From Chloroflexota bacterium (GTDB taxonomy: Bacteria > Chloroflexota > Anaerolineae > Caldilineales > Caldilineaceae), in NCBI GenBank assembly GCA_026389895.1, contig JAPLGZ010000175.1, forward strand, positions 1 to 44,529: 44,529 nt of DNA. Reading direction: 5' to 3'. The translations under genes were made by a program, and so were the position numbers. The notes beneath the pieces were generated by a model. That model was not told the DNA's origin, ran no database searches, and saw only the letters and a program-made list of their open reading frames with translations. Positions 34,799 to 42,788 of this stretch are shown here, piece after piece (the stretch's first letter is position 1; every line of letters starts with the position of its first letter).

Positions 34799-37753
34799 TT
34801 ATTCTGCCGCGACTTTTTGGCCGCTGGTTTGACCTTCGTCACTCTTCATATGGCAATTTTTGTACTTCTTGCCACTGCCGCACCAGCAAGGGTCATTGCG
34901 ACCCAATTGCGGCCCGGTCTTGCGGACGGTCTGCGGCTTGCTGCCGTTGCCACCATCTCGATTGGTCCGAATATTACGGGCAATCGCCGTCGGTTTGACT
35001 ACAGGCTGTTGCTCTTCTTTTTGCACTTGAATCGTGAAAACCGCCTTGACAATGTCGCTACGAATGTCATTCATCAATTCGCTGTACATATTAAAGGCTT
35101 CGCGCTTGTAGGCGACCAGCGGGTCAACCTGCGCAAACGCCTGTAGCCCGATGCCTTCGCGCAGATGGTCTAGATCGGTCAGATGGCGAATCCAGCGATT
35201 GTCCACCGCCCAGAGCATGATCTGCTTCTCGGTCTGGCGCATGACCGCCTCGCCCATTTCGGCCTCTTTGTCGGCATAAAAATCCAACGCCATCTGTACC
35301 GCTTGGTCGCTGATCTCTTCACGATTCGACCGCTGCCAGTCTTCATGCGAAAAGTCGGATGGTGGGCGGAAGACGCTACGTAATGCCTGCACTAATTCTT
35401 CCAATTGCCATTCGTCTTCATGTTCACTCGCCGTGAAGCTAGCGACAATCGAGTCGATTTCCTCTTCGATCATGGTCTCGACGGAGTTCTTCAATGATGG
35501 CTCAGTCAAGATACGGCGGCGCTGGTCATAGATACGATTGCGTTGCTCATTGACTACTTCGTCGTATTGCAGCACATGTTTACGAATGTCAAAGTTGTGA
35601 CCTTCGACTTTCACTTGGGCATTTTCAATGGCTCGCGTCACCAGACCAGCCTCAATTGGCATGTCATCTTCCACGCCCAGGCGGCTCATCAAGCCACTAA
35701 TCCGTTCACCACCAAAGCGCCGCATTAGATCATCCGCCAAACTCAAATAAAAGCGACTGCTGCCTGGATCACCAAGACGACCGGAACGACCACGCAACTG
35801 GTTATCGATGCGCCGGGCTTCGTGACGTTCGGTGCCAACCACGTGCAGCCCCCCCAATCCACGCACCAATTCTTTGTCGCGTTCGACATCGTTCCATTTC
35901 TGTTTGAGCACCTGCGCCCAGCGCGTGTCATAAACGGTGGTGGGATCCTGACCACGCTTGAGCATATCCAGACATTCATTCCAGGCATGGGATGGGATTT
36001 CGGCGAGATCAATTTGTTCTTTGCGAAGTTGATCGCGCGCCAGACCTTCGGCATTACCACCCAACAAAATATCGACACCACGGCCAGCCATGTTGGTGGC
36101 AATCGTAACTGCGCCAGGGCGACCCGCCTGCGCAATGATGGTAGCCTCGCGCTCATGATTTTTTGCATTCAAGACTTCATGCGGAATGCCCCGGCGCTTC
36201 AGCAACTGGCTCACATATTCGCTGGTCTCAATCGCAACGGTACCGACCAACACCGGTTCTTTGCGTTTGTAGGCTTCGACAATATCGTTGAGCACCGCGT
36301 CAAATTTCGCCTCTTGTGTGCGATAGACGAGATCCGCCGCATCCTCACGCACGACAGGCCGATAGGTTGGAATCGACACCACTTCCAGATCATAAATGCG
36401 TTGGAATTCTTCTTCTTCGGTCTTGGCTGTACCAGTCATGCCGGCCAATTTGTTGTACATGCGGAAGAAGTTCTGGAAGGTGATTGTCGCTAGCGTCATC
36501 GACTCTTTTTGGACTTTGACGCCTTCTTTGGCTTCGATGGCCTGATGTAAGCCTTCGCTGTAGCGCCGGCCTTCCATCATACGGCCCGTAAACTCGTCTA
36601 CAATGACGATTTCTTGACCGCGCACAATATATTCTTTGTCTCGCTTGTACAGAACCGCCGCCCGCAGCGCATTGTCCAAATATGGGATCATGTCGAAGTG
36701 TTCAGGACTGTAGAGATTCTCTAGCCCCAGTCGCTTCTCAACATAGCCAATCCCATCTTCGGTGAGCGTGGCCACCTGCTCTTTTTCGTTGACCAAATAG
36801 TGAACTTCGGGTTTCAGCGTCTTTACCAGTTCGGCAAAAACCTGATAATAATTAGAGCTTTCGCGTGCTTCACCGGAGATGATCAACGGGGTGCGAGCTT
36901 CATCGATCAGAATATTGTCGACTTCATCGACGATGGCGTAGTGAAGTTCCCGTTGCGTCAGGCGTTCGAGTTCCTGCACCATGTTGTCGCGCAGATAGTC
37001 AAAGCCGAACTCGTTGTTGGTGCCATAGAGCACATCACATTGATAGGCTTCGGCGCGCGAGACTGGGCGTAAGGAGAGGAAGCGATCATCGGCGGCTGGA
37101 AATTCGGGGTCAAAAATAAAACTACCCTTATCCGGGCTGCCGGCACTGTTCTGGATCACTGCTGCGCTGACCCCAAGCAGTTGGTAGATCGGCCCCATCA
37201 ATTGCAGACCAACTTTGGACAAATAGTCGTTCGGCGTGACCAAATGTACACCGCGCCCGGCCAATGAGTTTAGATAGAGGGGCAGCGTGGCGACCAATGT
37301 CTTGCCTTCACCGGTTTTCATTTCGGCGATAATGCCTGAATGCAAGACCATACCGCCTAATAAATGCACGTCATAATGGCGCAGACCCGTTGTGCGTTTG
37401 CTGGCCTCGCGCACTGCGGCAAAGGCTTCGGGTAAGATTTCCCAAAGCGCATCTTCCTCAATCGCCAGGACCTCTTTTTTGATGCGCGTCACTTCAACGC
37501 GGGCAAATTTCTGCTCATCTGTGCCCAGAACATCCATGTATTGTTTCTGCGCCGTGGCCAGCTCTTCGCGTAACGCTAGCGTGGCGCTTTGCACGCGTTC
37601 TCTAAATTCAGCGGTCAGCGCGCGCAGTTCCTCGACGCTTTTGGCTTCGAATTCTTTTTCTAGCTCATTGATCGCGCCGATCATGGGCCGAAAACGCTTA
37701 AGCGCCTTTTCATTTGGATCGCCCGCAATGGCGTAATATAGCTTCTTGATCAT
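34799..37753 (-). CDS. secA: Protein translocase ATPase SecA
   Basis: A 984-residue motor that drives unfolded preproteins through SecYEG. It has the Walker A region MKTGEGKT (about 145-152) and the DEVDNILIDEARTPLIISG helicase block. The preprotein-binding domain, the second nucleotide-binding domain with TNMAGRGVDILLGG and the LRGRSGRLGDPGSSRF block are all visible. It ends with a zinc-binding tail, DPCWCGSGKKYKNCHMK (CXCX8CH), used for SecB/ribosome contact. The Walker lysine lies about 40 residues later than in E. coli because of a charged, alpha-helical insert around residues 50-100 (RVQSATLALREELATAQ). Start ATG 37753 has AGGGA upstream. It is single-gene, with its own terminator (34764-34791). 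It is consistent with the several exported proteins nearby but is a housekeeping gene. Confidence 0.97.
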   Translation of the reverse strand: MIKKLYYAIAGDPNEKALKRFRPMIGAINELEKEFEAKSVEELRALTAEFRERVQSATLALREELATAQKQYMDVLGTDEQKFARVEVTRIKKEVLAIEEDALWEILPEAFAAVREASKRTTGLRHYDVHLLGGMVLHSGIIAEMKTGEGKTLVATLPLYLNSLAGRGVHLVTPNDYLSKVGLQLMGPIYQLLGVSAAVIQNSAGSPDKGSFIFDPEFPAADDRFLSLRPVSRAEAYQCDVLYGTNNEFGFDYLRDNMVQELERLTQRELHYAIVDEVDNILIDEARTPLIISGEARESSNYYQVFAELVKTLKPEVHYLVNEKEQVATLTEDGIGYVEKRLGLENLYSPEHFDMIPYLDNALRAAVLYKRDKEYIVRGQEIVIVDEFTGRMMEGRRYSEGLHQAIEAKEGVKVQKESMTLATITFQNFFRMYNKLAGMTGTAKTEEEEFQRIYDLEVVSIPTYRPVVREDAADLVYRTQEAKFDAVLNDIVEAYKRKEPVLVGTVAIETSEYVSQLLKRRGIPHEVLNAKNHEREATIIAQAGRPGAVTIATNMAGRGVDILLGGNAEGLARDQLRKEQIDLAEIPSHAWNECLDMLKRGQDPTTVYDTRWAQVLKQKWNDVERDKELVRGLGGLHVVGTERHEARRIDNQLRGRSGRLGDPGSSRFYLSLADDLMRRFGGERISGLMSRLGVEDDMPIEAGLVTRAIENAQVKVEGHNFDIRKHVLQYDEVVNEQRNRIYDQRRRILTEPSLKNSVETMIEEEIDSIVASFTASEHEDEWQLEELVQALRSVFRPPSDFSHEDWQRSNREEISDQAVQMALDFYADKEAEMGEAVMRQTEKQIMLWAVDNRWIRHLTDLDHLREGIGLQAFAQVDPLVAYKREAFNMYSELMNDIRSDIVKAVFTIQVQKEEQQPVVKPTAIARNIRTNRDGGNGSKPQTVRKTGPQLGRNDPCWCGSGKKYKNCHMKSDEGQTSGQKVAAE

Positions 37754-38227
37754 AATTGTTCCCTATTCGCGCCTTCCGGAAGGAAATCGAAGGAGTGGCG
37801 CATGAACGTATTTTTTGATTTTCTAAATTGACATCGTATTATTCTACCATAATTTGACTTTTACCGCCGAATGATTTCTTGGGTGACGATTTCGGGTGTA
37901 TGTCAAGCGTAAGGGTTAGATGGCAATAAATTCAACATCGATTATATCATGTTCGACTGTAAAAGATGTGGGCCTATTACAAAGTCGATGACTTGGCATG
38001 TAATGGATTAACATTTTTCGTGCTCGTTCGGCTGAGGCTAGGCGCACTACCTGATAGAATAGGGTAAGGCCTATTCTAATGCAAAAGCCCGTTCGTTGTC
38101 AGATCGGGCTCCATCGCAGGGTATAATTTCATAAGACGATTCGTCCCTGTTCAGGCCTAGGGTAACAGGAGATCTGACCTATTTCCCTAGCTATCTGCAA
38201 AAGGCTAAACAGCTACCGGGATTTTAA
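37754..38227. other. Intergenic region between hsp20 and secA, possible small RNA
   Basis: 474 bases with no protein gene. A hairpin TAGAATAGG/CCTATTCTA lies at 38055-38078. A perfect plus-strand TATAAT at 38122-38127 is followed by about 100 bases that can fold (CCTGTT/AACAGG and CTAGGG/CCCTAG pairs). They run into the strong terminator at 38228-38290, which also reads with a T-run on the plus strand. This is the layout of a small RNA gene of about 140 bases, but the -35 (TTGTCA, 20 bases away) is badly spaced. No known RNA family was recognised. Confidence 0.35.
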
Positions 38228-38290
38228 AATTTCTCCTACAAAAAACGCCCCAAGATCAGAGATCTTGGGGCGTTTTTTGTAGGAGAAATT
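38228..38290. terminator. Exceptionally long perfect hairpin, bidirectional terminator after hsp20
   Basis: 30-base perfect arms (38228-38257 and 38261-38290) with loop AGA. The core GCCCCAAGATC/GATCTTGGGGC is flanked by an A-run on the left and TTTTTT on the right, so it is a canonical terminator in both directions. The outer CTCCTAC/GTAGGAG part extends the pairing beyond what termination needs. It starts 4 bases from the hsp20 stop. Confidence 0.85.
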
Positions 38291-38293
38291 AAC

Positions 38294-38746
38294 TTACTTC
38301 ACTACAACTTTGATCTGCTTTGGTTTTACGGCTTCGGCCTTTGGTACAACCAAGGTGAGCAGGCCATTCTCAAAGCTAGCTTCGATATTATCGGCGTTGA
38401 CCGGCACGTTGAAGCCTAGGCGGCGTTCAAATGAACCATGAAACAGTTCGCGCTTGATAAATTTGGTCTCTTCAGTTACCTGCGGGAATTGACCACTAAT
38501 GCTCAATTCTTCGCCTTCGAAGGTAATTGTAACCTCTTCAGGCTTAACGCCGGGTAGATAGGCCGTAATCGTGTAGGCTTCGTCGCCGGCCTGAATATCT
38601 ACAGGTAAGCGTGTGGCGCTTTCGCTGGAATTCGCTTCGGCACGACCGCCGTTGCGGGCAAAGTCATAACCGACAAAGTTACGATTTAACGCGTCGCTAA
38701 AATTGGCAAAGTCACGGACCATGTTGTTGTAAGTAGTCGTTCGCAT
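38294..38746 (-). CDS. hsp20: Small heat shock protein, Hsp20/alpha-crystallin family
   Basis: A 150-residue ATP-independent holdase that binds unfolding proteins under stress. The alpha-crystallin domain covers about 45-145, with PGVKPEEVTITFEGEELSISG and the closing signature NGLLTLVVPKAE. The C-terminal KQIKVVVK supplies the I-x-V motif used for oligomer contacts. The short N-terminal arm (MRTTTYNNMVRDFANF) is normal. Start ATG 38746 has AAAGGAAG about 9 bases upstream. No CIRCE element (TTAGCACTC-N9-GAGTGCTAA) was found upstream. A different inverted repeat (38807-38851) lies there instead. A bidirectional terminator follows. Confidence 0.95.
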   Translation of the reverse strand: MRTTTYNNMVRDFANFSDALNRNFVGYDFARNGGRAEANSSESATRLPVDIQAGDEAYTITAYLPGVKPEEVTITFEGEELSISGQFPQVTEETKFIKRELFHGSFERRLGFNVPVNADNIEASFENGLLTLVVPKAEAVKPKQIKVVVK

Positions 38747-38806
38747 TTTTGTTCTTCCTTTGTATATGATCTGATAGTAATTGTTGTAAAGTTGATCTAC
38801 TGTCTA

Positions 38807-38851
38807 GCGAATGTTGATGAACCCTATTATTTGTATGTTGTAAACATTCGC
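38807..38851. promoter_or_regulatory. Inverted repeat upstream of hsp20, candidate operator
   Basis: GCGAATGTT (38807-38815) and AACATTCGC (38843-38851) are 9-base perfect arms spaced by 27 bases, 60-105 bases before the hsp20 start. It could be a heat-shock regulator site or part of the leader. It does not match CIRCE or HAIR consensus. Confidence 0.35.
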
Positions 38852-38943
38852 TTCAAGTTTGCTATGCCCTCATTGTCGCAGGCTTTTGTTAGATGGGCGC
38901 TTGCACAATGTTATCTTCAGGTATGCAATGTATAAGTTATTTG

Positions 38944-39216
38944 TTAGCGACTCTCGGCTAGGGCGCAACGGTGAGAGTGGGGCGAGGTCTGCAAGCGCAT
39001 TTGAATGCACCGTTTGCCAACCACACGGTGGGCCAGTCGTAAGGCCAACTGTATAACCCGTTCATCGATTACCCAGCCTTCGAGAATAATCCCTTCATAA
39101 TTGCCAATCACTTGGATTTGTGCGGTCGCGCCGCCTAACAATGGATGCGCAGCTAGTGCGTCGCGCACGCGCCAGGCGACAATCCGATCTGTTGTGTGGT
39201 GGTGTACTTTGACCAT
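38944..39216 (-). CDS. Small BON-like domain protein
   Basis: A 90-residue protein with a strong ribosome site (GGAGGA 7 bases before ATG 39216). Residues about 9-75 have the alpha-beta pattern of a BON domain. A helix DRIVAWRVRDALAAHP is followed by strands TAQIQVIGNYEGIILEGWV, a second helix DERVIQLALRLAHRVVG and a closing strand. There is no signal peptide, so it is probably cytoplasmic. BON domains bind phospholipids or other ligands and occur in osmotic-stress proteins; no specific role is shown. It stands between hsp20 and the NTPase on the same strand, with gaps of about 170-200 bases on both sides. The His-rich start (VKVHHHTTD) is unusual but short. Identification is by pattern only. 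Confidence 0.7.
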   Translation of the reverse strand: MVKVHHHTTDRIVAWRVRDALAAHPLLGGATAQIQVIGNYEGIILEGWVIDERVIQLALRLAHRVVGKRCIQMRLQTSPHSHRCALAESR

Positions 39217-39387
39217 CGGCTCTCCTCCAAAATATCTGCGCCACGAGCGTCTTTGTCTAACGCAGCATATGATTTCTAGGATAGCAGGTGATTATTTGAT
39301 TGGCGTCAGCGCGCCGTTTGTACTCTGTTAGCGTTTGAGAGAAGGGATATCGGAGTAAGGATACGGGATTAGCAATTCAGGTGTATC

Positions 39388-39942
39388 CTATGCATAATAG
39401 GCTGAATTGATAAAGCGTGTCAAAGCAAAAATAACCGCGGTTTCTAACGCGGCGCTGCGCGTGATCAGATTATTCGTCAGAATGCCAACCGCGCCTTGTT
39501 TGTGTTTTGTGTTCTGCTCACCGGTCAATTCGTCCATTAGGGGCCCTAATTCACCACCTTGGCGCACGGCTTGCGTCACCACTTCGGGCAATAAAAAGCG
39601 TCCACTTGACCCCAAGCCAATCACACCTACGCGGTCTACGACGACAACCCAAGCTGTGCTGAACATGCCCTGTTCGATCTCGACTGTATTCCCTTCAACG
39701 CCGATGCCCAAATCGGCATCAATGCTAGCTAATGCTAGCCGAGCGCGGTTAGTCGCCCCTAGAATGGCCTCTTGATCACTTAGCGGCTGGGCGCGCACAC
39801 CAGAATCTACATTTACGCTTGCGATCTTCACCTGTGGCCAAATTTGTTTGAGCGCGTTCTCAACGGCGGCTAGCTTAGCGGGATTTGTCGTGCCGACCAC
39901 TGCTGTAGAAACAATTCGTGATGGCCGATCTAGTTGTTGCAT
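39388..39942 (-). CDS. yjjX: Inosine/xanthosine triphosphatase (YjjX/DUF84 family)
   Basis: A 184-residue cytosolic enzyme expected to hydrolyse non-canonical purine nucleoside triphosphates (ITP, XTP), keeping them out of nucleic acids. It has the family start VGTTNPAKLAAVENAL. The middle motif SGVRAQPLSDQEAILGATNRA and the acidic block DADLGIGVEGN are metal- and substrate-site segments. KHKQGAVGILTNNLITR lies near the end. Length matches the family (about 170-180). The first 12 residues are an extension before the beta strand. GAGGAG lies 3 bases from ATG 39942, closer than usual but acceptable. It is divergent from the ABC transporter operon. Confidence 0.85.
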   Translation of the reverse strand: MQQLDRPSRIVSTAVVGTTNPAKLAAVENALKQIWPQVKIASVNVDSGVRAQPLSDQEAILGATNRARLALASIDADLGIGVEGNTVEIEQGMFSTAWVVVVDRVGVIGLGSSGRFLLPEVVTQAVRQGGELGPLMDELTGEQNTKHKQGAVGILTNNLITRSAALETAVIFALTRFINSAYYA

Positions 39943-39997
39943 GATCTCCTCTTTTCACTTGGTGAGCGATTTACTCTCTTATGTGACGGAACAAGCC

Positions 39998-40117
39998 CTG
40001 TCGACGGATTTGGGAATGGATTGAACGGATATATTTCATCGCAACGCGGTGTGGTGCGTAATCCGCACAGATTAGACTCTTCCATCCGTTCAATCTGCTC
40101 CCCAAACCCGTTGACAG
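39998..40117. repeat. Long imperfect inverted repeat, 33-34 base arms
   Basis: Left arm 39998-40030 (CTGTCGACGG... to ...GATTGAACGGAT) pairs with right arm 40084-40117 (ATCCGTTCAATC... to ...GTTGACAG) at about 28 of 33 positions. The inner 12 bases are perfect; the interior is 53 bases. On the plus strand TTTTTTC follows, so a transcript from either side of the loop could terminate here. It could be a mobile remnant, a structured RNA or an extended operator. Confidence 0.6.
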
Positions 40118-40142
40118 TTTTTTCTTGCACTGAAAATCTCAA

Positions 40143-40171
40143 TTGACAGACTGTGGTGGCTATGCTACCAT
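40143..40171 (+). promoter_or_regulatory. Candidate sigma70-type promoter of the sugar ABC operon
   Basis: TTGACA (40143-40148, perfect -35) and TACCAT (40166-40171, 4 of 6 for -10) are separated by 17 bases. The start would be near 40179, giving a leader of about 190 bases with a small hairpin. Confidence 0.5.
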
Positions 40172-40369
40172 ACTTACCGGATACTTGCGGTTATTATAAA
40201 CAGATCGTGCTAAATCAGTGGGCAAACTGTATTGTCAAGCGCTTCTTGCCTATATAAGCCATAGCTACGTTAGCTCTATAGACCCCGTGTTGGAAGCTCC
40301 CAACCCTTTTTCCAACAAAATGAGACCTAAATAAATATCAGATTCTAGAAGTAATTAAAGGAGAATTCC

Positions 40370-41620
40370 ATGGCTAAACAGCAAACCATGACGCGACGCA
40401 GTTTCCTGCGCGCTACTTCACTGGCTTCCGTCGGGATTGCACTCGCCGCCTGCGCACCTGTACCTGCTGGAGCGCCAGCCGCCGGCAGTACAGCCGCCGC
40501 TGCCCCGGCTGCCGGTAAAACTCAGATCCGTTTCCATGCGCGTATCGGCTCTCAAGAAGATGCCTTGTATGATATGCAGATGCCGAAGTTCATGGAAGCC
40601 AACCCCAACATTGAGGTTGTCAAAGAATCTTTCCCCGGTGCAGAATATAACGCCAAGATTTCGACGATGTTGGCGGGTGGCACGTTGGGCGATGTTTGCT
40701 GGAGCGCACTCGGTGGCGCTACGATCCAATTCGCGACGTCGCAGGGCTCTGTCGCCCCGATTGATGACTTGGTGGCCTCTGAAAACGTTGATCTGAAACA
40801 ATGGTACGAAGGTTGTCTTAAAGGGATCACCGTGAATGGCAAATTGATGGGCTTGCCGTTCAAGTCACACCCAGGGCTGGCTGTGGTCTATTATAACCAG
40901 ACTGCGATCGAGGCCGCTGGCAAGGAAGTGCCCAAAGCTGGTTGGACCCAGGAGCAACAAGTCGAATTGGCCAAGGCCTTGACCACGGCTGATGGCAAGC
41001 AATTTGGCTACCTGCCCTCGGAAAAAGGCACACAAGCGATCACCTTCCTCTATGATCTCTTCCAGACGCACAAGGTTGCACCCAAGCCCGATCAAATGGT
41101 GGGCTCCGATACGGATATGTGGGCCAGCGGCGCGCTGGGCATGTACCAAGGTGGCACGTCGATCTCGGTCTTTGGCAAGACGATTGGCGATAAATTTAAA
41201 TGGATGGTCGCACCCAACCCGATTGGACCTGGTGGTGTAGGCGGCTCGGATTATGAAGTGGACGCCCAGTGTGTGACAACCGCAACCAAGAATCCAACGG
41301 AAGCCTTTAAGTGGGTGCAGTATCTGACCAGCAAGGACAGCGGCATCCAACTTGGCTTGATCGGCGGTACGGTCGGTGGCCGGCCCGATGTGTATGGCGC
41401 ACCAGAACTCCTCAAGTTCCCCTTCCGCGTGGTCTTCAAAGAGATCATGGACAATGCCCAAGCTAGCCGGATTACGGCGAACTGGCGACAAAGCGAGGCA
41501 GAAACTGCCTTGCTCCAGTTGACCCAACCGCTATGGGCCGGCAACGAGAAGCCAACCCCTGCGTTCTTGGATAGCGTCACTTCGCAGATCCAGGACATCT
41601 TGGACAAACCGAAACCGTAG
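40370..41620 (+). CDS. Carbohydrate ABC transporter substrate-binding lipoprotein (Tat signal)
   Basis: A 416-residue extracellular binding protein of the family 1 (MalE-like) group, which captures sugars for the permeases downstream. The N-terminus has a twin-arginine motif TRRSFLRA (Arg9-Arg10) and a lipobox ALAAC (Cys28), so it is probably exported folded by Tat and lipid-anchored. An Ala/Pro/Gly-rich spacer precedes the mature domain (about 48 onward), which has the two-lobe pattern, including FMEANPNIEVV, GGTLGDVCW and LPFKSHPGLAVVYYN. GALGMYQGGTSISVF and PTEAFKWVQYLTS follow. The ligand cannot be read from sequence. Start ATG 40370 has AAAGGAG upstream. A hairpin with T-tract follows (41664-41724), fitting higher SBP than permease expression. 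Confidence 0.92.
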   Translation: MAKQQTMTRRSFLRATSLASVGIALAACAPVPAGAPAAGSTAAAAPAAGKTQIRFHARIGSQEDALYDMQMPKFMEANPNIEVVKESFPGAEYNAKISTMLAGGTLGDVCWSALGGATIQFATSQGSVAPIDDLVASENVDLKQWYEGCLKGITVNGKLMGLPFKSHPGLAVVYYNQTAIEAAGKEVPKAGWTQEQQVELAKALTTADGKQFGYLPSEKGTQAITFLYDLFQTHKVAPKPDQMVGSDTDMWASGALGMYQGGTSISVFGKTIGDKFKWMVAPNPIGPGGVGGSDYEVDAQCVTTATKNPTEAFKWVQYLTSKDSGIQLGLIGGTVGGRPDVYGAPELLKFPFRVVFKEIMDNAQASRITANWRQSEAETALLQLTQPLWAGNEKPTPAFLDSVTSQIQDILDKPKP

Positions 41621-41663
41621 GATCGGGATGTAGATTTTGTCTGTCACCTGCATGGTGAATGAG

Positions 41664-41724
41664 ATTAGAGATTAGGAGATGGGAGATTTTGCATAGAGCA
41701 AGCTCCTCATCTCCAATCTCTAAT
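41664..41724 (+). terminator. Attenuator-like hairpin between SBP and permease genes
   Basis: Left arm 41664-41685 (ATTAGAGATTAGGAGATG...) pairs with right arm 41703-41724 (...CATCTCCAATCTCTAAT), about 20 pairs with two single-base bulges. TTATTTTTT follows. As a partial terminator in a 128-base gap it would lower permease relative to SBP mRNA. The left arm is a tandem of GATTAGA-type words. Confidence 0.7.
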
Positions 41725-41748
41725 TTATTTTTTCAGTGAGGTACAAGT

Positions 41749-42660
41749 ATGCGCAAAACTTCTCGCTTTGGTACACGTCAACAACGGCGCGAGGCTATTG
41801 AAGGTTATCTATGGGTTAGCCCGTGGGTGATCGGTTTTCTGGTCTTTTCGTTGGGGCCGATCATTGCTTCATTCTATTTAAGTTTGACTAAATACAAGAT
41901 CGGCGGCACGCCAGAGTGGATTGGCCTGGCGAATTACAAAGAAGCCTTTACGGTGGACAAATTATTCTGGCCGTCGTTGGGGCGCACAGCTTATTTCTCG
42001 GTGGCCTCGGTCATTTTGGGGGTGCTTTTGTCCCTGTTGGCTGCCATGTTGCTCAATCAAGAATTTAAGGGCCGCAATATTTTCCGGGCGCTCTTTTACC
42101 TGCCTTCGTTGACCCCCATTGTGGCATTGGCCATCCTTTGGGGCTGGCTATTGCAACCAAAACTGGGCTTGATCAACTATCTACTCGCAGAGATCGGCAT
42201 TCAAGGCCCCGGTTGGCTGGTGGATCGGGTCTGGGCGATTCCGTCAATTATCCTGATTTCACTCTGGGCAAGTGTGGGCGGCGGGCGCATGATCATCTTC
42301 TTGGCTGGCTTGCAAGGTGTGCCAAAAGAATTGCACGAAGCCTCTGAGATCGATGGCGCCAATGCTTTTCAACGTTTCCGCCACATCACGATTGCCCTGA
42401 TTTCGCCCGTGATTCTGTTCAATGTGCTGCTGGGGATTATTGGCAGCTTTGGCGTCTTTTCCTTGGCGTATATTGCAACTGGCGGCGGGCCTAACTATGC
42501 CACCTGGTTCTTTATGCTGCATCTCTATTACAATGCGTTTAGTTATTTCCAGATGGGTTATGCCTCGGCTCTAGCCTGGATCTTCTTTCTGATCATCTGC
42601 TTGCTCTCATTTTTGCAGATCAAGCTTTCGAAGCGCTGGGTCTATTACGAATTTTCGTGA
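41749..42660 (+). CDS. Carbohydrate ABC transporter permease 1 (MalF/UgpA-like)
   Basis: A 303-residue inner-membrane permease with a short basic N-terminus (MRKTSRFGTRQQRREAIEG) and six hydrophobic helices. The cytoplasmic EAA loop, which couples to the ATPase, reads ELHEASEIDGANAFQRFRHITI. Together with the SBP before it and the second permease after it, it forms a CUT1-type importer. The ATP-binding subunit is not in the window; such systems often share an MsmK-type ATPase encoded elsewhere. Start ATG 41749 has GTGAGGT 7 bases upstream. It is followed by a 128-base gap to the second permease. Confidence 0.92.
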   Translation: MRKTSRFGTRQQRREAIEGYLWVSPWVIGFLVFSLGPIIASFYLSLTKYKIGGTPEWIGLANYKEAFTVDKLFWPSLGRTAYFSVASVILGVLLSLLAAMLLNQEFKGRNIFRALFYLPSLTPIVALAILWGWLLQPKLGLINYLLAEIGIQGPGWLVDRVWAIPSIILISLWASVGGGRMIIFLAGLQGVPKELHEASEIDGANAFQRFRHITIALISPVILFNVLLGIIGSFGVFSLAYIATGGGPNYATWFFMLHLYYNAFSYFQMGYASALAWIFFLIICLLSFLQIKLSKRWVYYEFS

Positions 42661-42788
42661 GCGGCATGGCAAGTGGAACGTAGCGATTGGCACAGGGTCG
42701 CTATGGGTAAGAATTACGTAGAGCAATGCAACTTACGCTGGATCAATGATTTCGATTCTGCGCTCCGCATTCTCTTTTGGAGGGATCT

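Larger units (their letters stand above)
39943..40369. other. Divergent intergenic region upstream of the ABC transporter
   Basis: 427 bases between yjjX (minus) and the SBP gene (plus). It holds a long imperfect inverted repeat (39998-40117), a promoter candidate (40143-40171), and a leader hairpin GTTGGAA/TTCCAAC (40289-40316) about 55 bases before the SBP start. No gene is seen. Confidence 0.5.

Noticed and set aside
38747-38860. CIRCE/HrcA operator upstream of hsp20
   Set aside because: No TTAGCACTC...GAGTGCTAA sequence; only an unrelated 9-bp inverted repeat is present.
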